A stretch of DNA of 5,204 bases, from contig JAPSKJ010000185.1 in assembly GCA_031177735.1 (NCBI GenBank), positions 1 through 5,204 of the forward strand, written 5' to 3'. The position numbers were made by a program, and so were the translations under genes. The DNA comes from Nocardioides sp. (GTDB lineage Bacteria; Actinomycetota; Actinomycetes; Propionibacteriales; Nocardioidaceae). The notes beneath the pieces were generated by a model. The model searched no databases and was not told the DNA's origin. It was given only the letters and a program-made list of their open reading frames with translations. Below are positions 1-5,204 of the stretch, piece after piece (position 1 is the stretch's first letter; each line of letters opens with the position of its first letter).

Positions 1-451
1 GGACGAGGTTCTGCAGCTGCCCGGTCGTGTAGACGCCGTCCGGCCGGTCACCCGGGACGAGGCGAGCGGGCCGTGGGCGCTCCCGCGCACCGGTGGCCAG
101 CACGACGGCCTCCGCCTCCACCACACGCCGCCCGCGGGGCGAGGTGATCAGCAGGCGGCGATCGCCGTCCCACCCGGTGACCTGGGCCTGCGTCTCGAGG
201 CGCGCGCCGCTGTCTCGTGCGGTCGCCGTCAACCGGCGGGCGTAGGCCGGCCCGGAGATGAACCGGCGCAGGTCGCGGATGCCGTAGCCCAGGTGGTCAC
301 TGTGCCGCGGGATGCCGCCGGTCTCGGCCTCCCGCTCGATGACGAGGACCTGGCCGTCGAGGGCCGGAGCCAGGGCGGCCGCGGCGGTCAGGCCGGCGGG
401 CCCGCCGCCGACGATCGCGACCCGGACCTTCTCCACGGGCAGCTGGGTCAT
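1..451 (-). CDS. NAD(P)/FAD-dependent oxidoreductase, N-terminal part (3' end beyond the window)
   Basis: Only the first 150 codons are present; the gene runs off the left edge. The product begins with a Rossmann FAD-binding motif, VGGGPAG (residues 14-20, GxGxxG at 15-20), followed by a ribose-binding acidic residue in VIERE (E39). GGIPRH (45-50) comes next, then the second conserved FAD-site motif ATGARERP (119-126) and the family-typical GVYTTGQLQ (139-147). This is the two-dinucleotide-domain flavoprotein family that accompanies GlpA-like dehydrogenases, as in Thermotoga-type gene clusters. The likely role is passing electrons between the partner flavoprotein/[2Fe-2S] centre and NAD(P) or another carrier, in the cytoplasm; this is inference. 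The ATG at 451-449 overlaps the upstream stop (ATGA), and GGAGG at 463-459 lies 7 nt ahead of it, fixing the start. The NAD(P)-binding domain and any redox-active cysteines fall outside the window, so the acceptor cannot be judged. Confidence 0.9.
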   Translation of the reverse strand, partial: MTQLPVEKVRVAIVGGGPAGLTAAAALAPALDGQVLVIEREAETGGIPRHSDHLGYGIRDLRRFISGPAYARRLTATARDSGARLETQAQVTGWDGDRRLLITSPRGRRVVEAEAVVLATGARERPRPARLVPGDRPDGVYTTGQLQNLV

Positions 452-1857
452 CGGTCTCCCTCCAGGAGCGCACGGGTGTGGGCGCCGCAGTAGAACCCCT
501 GGCAGCGACCGTTCATCACGCGGGTGCGGCGGCGCAGCCCGTCGAGGTCGGCGGGCGGGATGGTGGAGGCGAGCGCGTCGCGGATCTCGCCCGCGGTGAC
601 CCGCTCGCAGAAGCAGACGATCCGGCCATAGTCCGGGTCGGACTCGATGCGCGCGGCGTCCTGGTAGGGGCGCACACCCGCCTCGCCCAGGTTGGGCATC
701 CGAGGTGGATCGGGGAGGTCGTCGCGCTCGGCGAGGTCCAGGTCGGCCTGCTCGAGCAGGCCGTGGACGTGCTCGGCGATCGCCAGGCCGGCGGTGAGGC
801 CGGTGGAACGGATGCCCCCGACGAGCAGGTAGTGCCGCGCGTCGTCGAGGTCGATGAGGTAGTCCGAGCTGTCGATGGCGGCGCGCAGGCCGGCGTAGGC
901 AGCGGTCACCTCCTCCTCCAGCAGTCCCGGCATCAGACGACGGCCCTTGCCCAGCAGGAACTCGAAGCCGTCCTCCGACGTGCCCGTCGCGGCGCGGTCC
1001 TGCAGGTTCTCCGAGGTGGGCCCGAGCATGACGTTGCCGTAGATCGTCGGGCTGACCAGCACGCCTTTGCCACGCGAGCTGGGGACGGGCAGGACGATCT
1101 GCGGCACCTTGGACCGGGCGAGCTTGTCGAAGACCAGCAGCTCACCGCGGCGCGGTGTCACCGTGAACCGGTCGTGGCCGAACATGCGGTCGATCTGGTC
1201 GGCGCCCAGCCCCGCCGCGTTGATGACCCAGCGGGCGCCCACCGCGCCGCGACTGGTCTCGAGCACGTGACCGCCTGAGCTCGTCGACCCGTCCGGTGGC
1301 GCGTCGTGTACGCCGACGACGCGGCAGCCACGCAGCAGCAGCGCCCCTCGGCGGACCGCGTCGGTGGCGAGGGCGAGGTTGGTCGTCCAGGTGCAGATGA
1401 TCGACTCGTCGGGGACGGTCAGCCCGGCCATCGCGCCGGGGCCCAGATCGGGGATGCGGGCATAGACCTCTTCGGCGGTGATGAGCTCGCAGCGGGAGTA
1501 GCCGTTGCGCACCGCCTTCTCCTGCAGGCCCGGCAGGGCGTCGCGCTCCTCCTCGCTCCAGGCGACCAGCAGCGCGCCGGTGTGCTCGACGGGGATGCCG
1601 GTGCTGGCGGCGTACTCACTGAGGAGGTGGTAGCCGCGGGCGACCAGGCGCGACTCGAGCGTGCCGGGGGTGGCGTCGAACCCGGTGTGCAGGATCGCGG
1701 TGTTGGCCTTGCTGGTGCCGTCGCCGACGTCGTCTCGGGCTTCGATGAGCGCGACGGAGTGGTGTGTGCCGGCGAGGTCGCGGGCGATCGCGGCTCCGAC
1801 GATGCCGGCGCCGATGACGGCGAAGTCGACGTTCGCGAGGGGGCTGTGGTCGGTCAC
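448..1857 (-). CDS. GlpA-like FAD-dependent oxidoreductase (DAO fold) with C-terminal BFD-type [2Fe-2S] domain
   Basis: The product is 469 residues. The N-terminus carries the FAD Rossmann motif VIGAGIVG (14-21) with the ribose-binding E39. The family motif GTSKANTAILHTGFD follows (47-61), as in GlpA/L-2-hydroxyglutarate-oxidase-like DAO proteins. GGIRSTGLT (347-355) is the C-terminal FAD-contact motif. The last ~57 residues form a BFD-like domain with four cysteines, C415, C417, C452 and C457 (CxC...CxxxxC), expected to hold a [2Fe-2S] cluster. By family, it oxidises a glycerol-3-phosphate-like alcohol and hands electrons to the next gene's flavoprotein. I chose the GTG at 1857 because it makes a GTGA overlap with the kinase stop, has AAGGAG 11 nt upstream, and puts the GxGxxG motif at the usual distance from the N-terminus. 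An ATG at 1959 would add 34 Pro/Arg-rich residues and overlap the kinase by about 100 nt. There are no membrane segments, and no GlpC-type partner is visible. A DAO-fold amine oxidase role is a less likely alternative. Confidence 0.92.
   Translation of the reverse strand: MTDHSPLANVDFAVIGAGIVGAAIARDLAGTHHSVALIEARDDVGDGTSKANTAILHTGFDATPGTLESRLVARGYHLLSEYAASTGIPVEHTGALLVAWSEEERDALPGLQEKAVRNGYSRCELITAEEVYARIPDLGPGAMAGLTVPDESIICTWTTNLALATDAVRRGALLLRGCRVVGVHDAPPDGSTSSGGHVLETSRGAVGARWVINAAGLGADQIDRMFGHDRFTVTPRRGELLVFDKLARSKVPQIVLPVPSSRGKGVLVSPTIYGNVMLGPTSENLQDRAATGTSEDGFEFLLGKGRRLMPGLLEEEVTAAYAGLRAAIDSSDYLIDLDDARHYLLVGGIRSTGLTAGLAIAEHVHGLLEQADLDLAERDDLPDPPRMPNLGEAGVRPYQDAARIESDPDYGRIVCFCERVTAGEIRDALASTIPPADLDGLRRRTRVMNGRCQGFYCGAHTRALLEGDR
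459..463 (-). promoter_or_regulatory. Shine-Dalgarno site for the NAD(P)/FAD oxidoreductase
   Basis: GGAGG on the minus strand, 7 nt before the ATG at 451. It sits inside the last codons of the GlpA-like gene, so reinitiation at the ATGA overlap is supported by a true ribosome-binding site. Confidence 0.7.
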
Positions 1858-3308
1858 CGGGGGTGGTGCTCCTTGGTCTGGCTGAGGGATGCGTGGGGAG
1901 CGGGGGCAGCGGCCGCCTGCCACCGGGCCAGGTGCTCGGCCGCCTGGTCGGCGCTCCACGTCGGCTCGTAGGTGTGCTCAGGGGTCCACGACCCGATCGC
2001 CTGGTGCGCACTGAGGCCCGGGTCGAGCCCGAGGCGGGCGCAGGCGGCGGCTCCGAGCGGCGTCGCGTGGGAGGAGGGGTAGACGTCGACCGGGATCTGG
2101 GCCAGGTCGGCCTGCGCCTGCATGAGGGTCCGTGACCGGGTGAGTCCGCCGTCCACCCGCAACCGGGTGAGCGGCCGGCCCATGTCCGCGGCGACGAGCT
2201 GGGTGAGCGTGGCCACCTGAGCGGCGATGCCCTCGAGCAGGGCGCGCACCACGTGGCCGCGCCCCGAGCTGAGGGTCATGCCGGTCAGCGACGCGGTGGC
2301 GTGGGGGTCCCACCACGGCGCTGCGAGGCCGGCCAGCGCGGGCACGCACAGCACGCCGTCGCTGGCGGGCGCGGCGACCGCGTCGAGCTGGTCGGCGGAG
2401 GCGACCAGACCCAGGTCGATCGCCCATCGGACCGCGGAGGCCGCGGTGTAGGCCTGACCGTCGAGGCAGTAGTCGGTGCGGCCCCTCAGCCGCCAGGCGG
2501 CCGACGTGGTCAGACCCGCCGACGACCGGACGGCCTGCTCGCCCAGCTGGGCGAGCAGGAAGGCACCCGTGCCGAAGGTGCACTTCGCCGTCCCGGCCTC
2601 CAGGCACGCCTCGGCGAGCAGCGCGGCCTGCTGGTCGACGATCAGCCCGGTGACCGGGATGTCCCCGCCGAAGGCTCGCGTCGTGCCGACCACCTCGTCG
2701 CTGGCGACGATGTCGGGGAGCGGCTCCTCGCCCAGCCCGAAGAGGTCCACCAGCTCCGGCGACCATGCCATCGTGTCGATGTCGAGGAGCAGCGACCTGC
2801 TGGCAGTCGAGGCGTCGGTGACGAACGCCCCGCACAGCCGGTGCACCAGCCAGGTGTCGGTGGTGGTGACGACGCCGGCGGTGGTGACGTGGTCACGCAG
2901 CCAGCGCATCTTCGGCGCCGAGAAGTAGGGGTCGAGGACGAGCCCGGTCAGCTCGGCGACGCGGTCGGCCGCATCCCGCCGCTGCGCGCACACCGCCTCC
3001 GCGCGCCGGTCCTGCCACACGATCGCCGGTGAGAGCGGCCGCCCGGTCGCGCGGTCCCAGGCCAGCACCGTCTCACCCTGGTTGGCGAGAGCGACGGCGG
3101 CGACCGGCACGCCCGCCTGCTGCACCGCCTGCCGACCGGCCTCGAGGACGGAGTCGAGCAGGGCCTCAGGGTCCTGCTCGACCCCGCCGCCGTCGAGGTA
3201 GCGCGGATGCAGCGCGATCTCGGCGAGCGCCCTGACGCACCCGGCGTCGTCGACGACGATCGCCTTGGTGCCCGAGGTGCCCTGGTCGATCGCCAGGATG
3301 AACGTCAT
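1854..3308 (-). CDS. FGGY-family carbohydrate kinase, glycerol-kinase-like with altered substrate site
   Basis: The product is 484 residues (glycerol kinases are about 500), a cytoplasmic ATP-dependent sugar/polyol kinase. The N-terminal phosphate-binding motif is DQGTSGTKA (8-16). NQGET (76-80) and IVWQDRR (96-102) align with glycerol kinase NQRET and IVWQDRR. LDPYFSAPK (125-133) matches the LDPYFSATK region. VDQQAAL (224-230) supplies the catalytic base D225. TFGTGAFLL (244-252) is the second phosphate motif, and VDGG (385-388) belongs to the C-terminal nucleotide-binding domain. Mapped on E. coli GlpK, contacts E84, W103, Y135, D245 and F270 are conserved as E79, W98, Y128, D225 and F250, but Arg83 is Gly78. 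Glycerol itself is therefore uncertain, and I give no gene symbol. The ATG follows the permease stop with one base between (TGAGATG) and has no good Shine-Dalgarno sequence, so translation is probably coupled to the permease. The neighbouring dehydrogenase would oxidise the phosphorylated product. Confidence 0.93.
   Translation of the reverse strand: MTFILAIDQGTSGTKAIVVDDAGCVRALAEIALHPRYLDGGGVEQDPEALLDSVLEAGRQAVQQAGVPVAAVALANQGETVLAWDRATGRPLSPAIVWQDRRAEAVCAQRRDAADRVAELTGLVLDPYFSAPKMRWLRDHVTTAGVVTTTDTWLVHRLCGAFVTDASTASRSLLLDIDTMAWSPELVDLFGLGEEPLPDIVASDEVVGTTRAFGGDIPVTGLIVDQQAALLAEACLEAGTAKCTFGTGAFLLAQLGEQAVRSSAGLTTSAAWRLRGRTDYCLDGQAYTAASAVRWAIDLGLVASADQLDAVAAPASDGVLCVPALAGLAAPWWDPHATASLTGMTLSSGRGHVVRALLEGIAAQVATLTQLVAADMGRPLTRLRVDGGLTRSRTLMQAQADLAQIPVDVYPSSHATPLGAAACARLGLDPGLSAHQAIGSWTPEHTYEPTWSADQAAEHLARWQAAAAPAPHASLSQTKEHHPR
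1869..1874 (-). promoter_or_regulatory. Shine-Dalgarno site supporting the GTG start of the GlpA-like gene
   Basis: AAGGAG on the minus strand, 11 nt upstream of the GTG at 1857 and inside the 3' end of the kinase gene. The spacing is a little long but usable. It decides in favour of the GTG start over the ATG at 1959. Confidence 0.6.
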
Positions 3309-3309
3309 C

Positions 3310-4812
3310 TCAGGCCAGCCCGCCCTCGTGGTCGAGCTCGGCGTCGATGCTCTGCATGTCCGGCATGGTCAGCGCTCCACGGCCACGACGCACGAGCAGC
3401 GCGACGAGGTAGACGGCGCCGATCGCGACCATGACGAGAACGTAGCGCCAGGCGTCGCGGAAGCTGGCGTCGCGGAAGAGGGCGAGCTCGAAGACGAGCC
3501 ACACCACGGCCACCACCAGCACCGGGGCCTCCCACCGGCCGACGTCGAACTTGCCGTTGGCGGGCAGCTGCCGGCGCTTGAGCAGGTAGAGAGTCACGGT
3601 CGCGGCGTAGATGATGGCCGGCAGCAGGGTCGCCGCACCGAAGAGGGTGAACAGGACGTCCTCGGAGCCGGAGAAGATGGCCAGGATCGCCTGGGCGAGC
3701 ACCACGTAGAGCACCGTCGCCTTCGCCGGGGTGTGCCAGCGCGGCGAGATCTGGTTCCACTGCTGCCAGCCGGGGAACCGCTCGTCGCGCGACATCGCCC
3801 AGATCAGCCGCACGCCGGTCATCATGATCACCAGGCCGCACGCGAAGATCGCCAGCACCACCATGAGCAGCAGCAGCGTGCTGACCGCCGAGCCCAGCGT
3901 GTCTCGGATGACGTCGGCGATCGGAGTGCCCGAGGCCGCCAGCTCGACCGGGTCGCCGGCGGCCAGGGTGACCGCCACGATGAAGAGGAAGCCGAGCACA
4001 CCCGAGGCCAGCACCGCGAGGCACATCGCTCGTGGCACCACCCGCTCGGGGTCGTTGGTCTCCTCCGCGAGGTTCGCTGCCGACTCGAAGCCGACGATGG
4101 TGAAGGCCCCGAGCAGGAAGCCGAGCATCCACGGGCCCGCCGAGGTCAGGTCGCCGAAGCTCCAGAAGCCCTCCGCGGGGATGGCGCCACGATCGAAGAG
4201 ATTGCCGGCGTCCATGCGACCCCGCACAGCGGCGACCACGAGGAGCAGCACGGTGAGGAGCACCATGCCGACGAGCTCGGCGGAGACGGCGGCGTTGTTG
4301 ACGCGCTCCGCCCAGCGGGTCGATCCCCCGACGAGCAGGCCCTGGCCGAGGATGATCGCCGCAGTGATCGCCCAGGAGATCGAAGCCGTCGCCTCGTAGC
4401 TCAGCAGCGCCGGCAGCACCGTCGAGGCGACCGTGTAGTCGACGGCGACGACCACGACGGCGAGGAACATGAACGAGACCCAGCCCATGATCCAGCCGAG
4501 CACGGGGTTCGCGAGCCGCGACATCCACTGGTAGGCGTAGCCGGTCACCGGGATCCGCGAGGCCAGCAGGCCGAGCACCACCGCGACGGCGAGCTGGCCG
4601 ACGACCGCGATCGGCCAGGTCCAGATGCCGATCGGACCCGAGGAGTTCAGCACGGCCCCGTAGGTGGTGAAGATGCCGGTCGCGATCGAGACGAACGCGA
4701 AGGCGACGGCGAACGAGGCGAACCGCCCGGTGCGCCGCTCGAGGACCTGCTCATATCCGAAGCTCGACAGCCGTTCGCTGTCGCCACTTCGTCTTCCCGG
4801 CGGTTGGCTCAT
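3310..4812 (-). CDS. APC-superfamily amino acid/amine permease
   Basis: The product is 500 residues with about 12 hydrophobic segments, near residues 31-52, 61-84, 104-130, 145-162, 178-197, 227-243, 264-285, 308-332, 363-381, 386-411, 429-446 and 456-474. The hydrophilic N-terminus ends in FGYEQVLERR (18-27), leading straight into the first segment (TGRFASFAVAFAF). This pattern is common in the amino acid/choline transporter branch of the APC superfamily. Segment 6 ends with the APC hallmark GFESAANLAEET (241-252) followed by P-R-A (260-262), and SRDERFPGW (341-349) is the conserved loop after segment 8. It should be an inner-membrane, cation- or proton-coupled importer of an amino acid, amine or related small molecule; the substrate cannot be read from sequence. 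It is first in the operon, so it probably brings in the compound that the kinase and flavoproteins process. The ATG start is supported by AAGGAG 6 nt upstream. Confidence 0.92.
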   Translation of the reverse strand: MSQPPGRRSGDSERLSSFGYEQVLERRTGRFASFAVAFAFVSIATGIFTTYGAVLNSSGPIGIWTWPIAVVGQLAVAVVLGLLASRIPVTGYAYQWMSRLANPVLGWIMGWVSFMFLAVVVVAVDYTVASTVLPALLSYEATASISWAITAAIILGQGLLVGGSTRWAERVNNAAVSAELVGMVLLTVLLLVVAAVRGRMDAGNLFDRGAIPAEGFWSFGDLTSAGPWMLGFLLGAFTIVGFESAANLAEETNDPERVVPRAMCLAVLASGVLGFLFIVAVTLAAGDPVELAASGTPIADVIRDTLGSAVSTLLLLMVVLAIFACGLVIMMTGVRLIWAMSRDERFPGWQQWNQISPRWHTPAKATVLYVVLAQAILAIFSGSEDVLFTLFGAATLLPAIIYAATVTLYLLKRRQLPANGKFDVGRWEAPVLVVAVVWLVFELALFRDASFRDAWRYVLVMVAIGAVYLVALLVRRGRGALTMPDMQSIDAELDHEGGLA

Positions 4813-4818
4813 CCCAGG

Positions 4819-4824
4819 CTCCTT
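4819..4824 (-). promoter_or_regulatory. Shine-Dalgarno site of the permease
   Basis: AAGGAG on the minus strand with a 6-nt spacer to the ATG at 4812. Its first two bases are shared with the end of operator-like box 1, so the repressor site abuts the ribosome-binding site of the operon's first gene. Confidence 0.8.
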
Positions 4825-4834
4825 GGTCTATACC
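4823..4834. promoter_or_regulatory. Operator-like box 1 for the GntR/HutC-type regulator
   Basis: TTGGTCTATACC on the plus strand, whose core GGTCTATACC is a near-palindrome. Its resemblance to the TGGTCTAGACCA operators of HutC-type regulators such as DasR is established knowledge. It is an exact inverted copy of box 2 over 12 bp. It lies about 10-20 nt downstream of the predicted operon transcription start and touches the permease Shine-Dalgarno sequence, a position suited to blocking transcription of the operon. Confidence 0.75.
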
Positions 4835-4851
4835 GTGCGGTCTGGTCCACA

Positions 4852-4880
4852 ACCCTCGGGCCGCGTTCGCGGTTTGTCAA
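4852..4880 (-). promoter_or_regulatory. Predicted promoter of the permease-kinase-oxidoreductase operon
   Basis: On the minus strand a perfect TTGACA lies at 4880-4875, followed after 17 nt by GAGGGT (4857-4852), which fits the loose actinobacterial -10 pattern only at A2 and T6. Transcription would start near 4845, giving a leader of about 33 nt that contains operator-like box 1 and the Shine-Dalgarno site. The -35 is strong and the -10 weak; the start site is inferred. Confidence 0.55.
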
Positions 4881-4905
4881 CGGGTGTTCCGCGGCTGCTC
4901 GGGGC

Positions 4906-4918
4906 TGGTATAGACCAA
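4906..4918. promoter_or_regulatory. Operator-like box 2 for the GntR/HutC-type regulator
   Basis: TGGTATAGACCAA on the plus strand; its complement reads TTGGTCTATACCA, making this the better palindrome of the two boxes. Its centre is 82 bp from that of box 1 (about 7.8 helical turns). It contains the predicted -35 hexamer of the gntR promoter (4911-4916), so binding here should repress the regulator's own gene. It also lies roughly 60-70 bp upstream of the predicted operon start, which would allow looping with box 1. Confidence 0.78.
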
Positions 4919-4939
4919 GTGGTTTCGCTCCCGTAACGT
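4911..4939 (+). promoter_or_regulatory. Predicted leaderless promoter of the gntR-type gene
   Basis: TAACGT (4934-4939) fits the actinobacterial TAnnnT -10 pattern. A 17-nt spacer separates it from TAGACC (4911-4916), which matches TTGACA at four of six positions. The expected start is 6-7 nt after the -10, at or next to the GTG at 4946, so the message would be leaderless. That agrees with the lack of any Shine-Dalgarno sequence. The -35 lies inside operator-like box 2. Confidence 0.55.
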
Positions 4940-4945
4940 GACCGT

Positions 4946-5204
4946 GTGACCACGACCCGTGCCGTCTCCCCGCGCTACATCGGGATCGCCACTGCACTGA
5001 GGGAGCAGATCCTCGGGCAGCAGCTGGCACCGCACACGCTGCTCGCCTCCGAGCGCGAGCTCAGCGAGCAGTTCGGTGTCAGCCGGATGACCGCACGACA
5101 GGCGCTGACGTTGTTGGAGCAGGAGGGTCACGTCTACCGCCGACCGCCGCGCGGGACCTTCGTGGCGGAGCCTCGCGCCCGCTTCCACATCGGCAGCTTC
5201 TCCC
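4946..5204 (+). CDS. GntR-family transcriptional regulator, HutC-type, N-terminal part (3' end beyond the window)
   Basis: The first 86 codons are present. Residues ~11-75 form a GntR winged helix-turn-helix: YIGIATALREQIL for helix 1, then LASERELSEQFGVSRMTARQ (33-52) covering the recognition-helix region, then the wing RRPPRGTFVAEP (65-76). SERELSEQFGVSRMT and RGTFV are standard for the HutC subfamily. The residues after the wing (FHIGSFS, 80-86) look like the beginning of a UTRA ligand-binding domain, which lies outside the window. The start is the GTG at 4946: an in-frame TAA at 4934-4936 excludes anything further upstream, and the overlapping GTG at 4944 runs straight into TGA. Translated divergently from the operon, with two boxes resembling HutC-type operators between them, it is most likely the local repressor. 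The inducer is probably the substrate or its phosphorylated form (inference). Confidence 0.93.
   Translation, partial: MTTTRAVSPRYIGIATALREQILGQQLAPHTLLASERELSEQFGVSRMTARQALTLLEQEGHVYRRPPRGTFVAEPRARFHIGSFS

Noticed and set aside
478..1278. A long plus-strand frame opposite the GlpA-like gene
   Set aside because: It has no recognisable motif or convincing ribosome-binding site. It mirrors codon bias of the real minus-strand gene, which has clear FAD and [2Fe-2S] motifs.
1868..1879. The 12-mer GCTCCTTGGTCT occurs here and at 4818-4829, which might mean another operator half-site before the GlpA-like gene
   Set aside because: Half of the shared string is the Shine-Dalgarno complement, the box here lacks the second palindrome arm (it continues GGCTG), and a 12-bp match is not surprising by chance in 5 kb of GC-rich DNA.
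1858..1959. N-terminal extension of the GlpA-like protein from an ATG at 1959
   Set aside because: The extra residues are Pro/Arg/Gly-rich, overlap the kinase coding sequence, and precede the FAD motif by an unusual distance. The GTG at 1857 has the GTGA overlap and an upstream AAGGAG.
1978..2835. A minus-strand frame of 285 codons inside the kinase gene
   Set aside because: The translation is Arg/Gly/Pro/His-rich with no domain, and it is a frame-shifted reading of the intact kinase, whose motifs are continuous in the chosen frame.
4823..4918. The two 12-bp inverted arms as a long-range RNA hairpin or terminator
   Set aside because: The loop would be 72 nt, there is no T-run, and neither predicted transcript contains both arms. 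Protein-binding operators explain the repeats better.
3265..4941. A 558-codon plus-strand open frame antisense to the permease gene
   Set aside because: Its translation is rich in His, Arg, Glu, Asp and Gly with no recognisable domain, the usual composition of the strand opposite a GC-rich membrane-protein gene. The minus-strand permease explains the stretch completely.
1..5204. CRISPR arrays, tRNA/rRNA genes, insertion sequences, riboswitches and terminators
   Set aside because: I saw no regularly spaced repeats, tRNA-like cloverleaf, transposase gene, or GC hairpin followed by a T-run. The genes are contiguous and leave little room for them.

Overview
This window is GC-rich DNA with tightly packed genes and G/C-dominated third codon positions. 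It uses GTG as well as ATG starts, and one gene appears to be read from a leaderless transcript. Together these point to a high-GC actinobacterium; I cannot name the genus from sequence alone.

Layout: almost the whole window (positions 4812 down to 1) is one minus-strand operon of four genes. In transcription order they are an APC-superfamily permease (4812-3310), an FGGY-family kinase closely resembling glycerol kinase (3308-1854), a GlpA-like FAD oxidoreductase with a C-terminal [2Fe-2S] BFD-type domain (1857-448), and the N-terminal 150 residues of an NAD(P)/FAD-dependent oxidoreductase (451-1, running off the left edge). The junctions are a 1-nt gap (TGAGATG), a GTGA overlap and an ATGA overlap, so the genes are probably co-transcribed and translationally coupled. 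On the right, divergently on the plus strand, begins a GntR-family regulator of the HutC type (4946 onward, cut by the window edge after 86 residues).

The 133-bp divergent intergenic region holds two near-palindromic copies of a TGGTCTATACCA-type box. They are 12-bp exact inverted copies of each other, with centres 82 bp apart, and they resemble operators of HutC-type GntR proteins such as DasR. One lies between the predicted operon promoter and the permease Shine-Dalgarno sequence. The other covers the predicted -35 of the regulator's own promoter. This suggests a local switch that represses the operon and itself.

Pathway inference: the permease imports a small polar substrate, the kinase phosphorylates it, the GlpA-like flavoprotein oxidises the phosphorylated product, and electrons pass through the [2Fe-2S] centre to the second flavoprotein. 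The logic is that of glycerol to glycerol-3-phosphate to DHAP, but two points argue against plain glycerol. The transporter is an amino-acid/amine-type permease rather than GlpF, and the kinase has Gly (residue 78) where E. coli GlpK has the glycerol-contacting Arg83, while the other known glycerol contacts are kept. A glycerol-like or amino-alcohol-like substrate is a reasonable hypothesis, but the sequence does not prove it.
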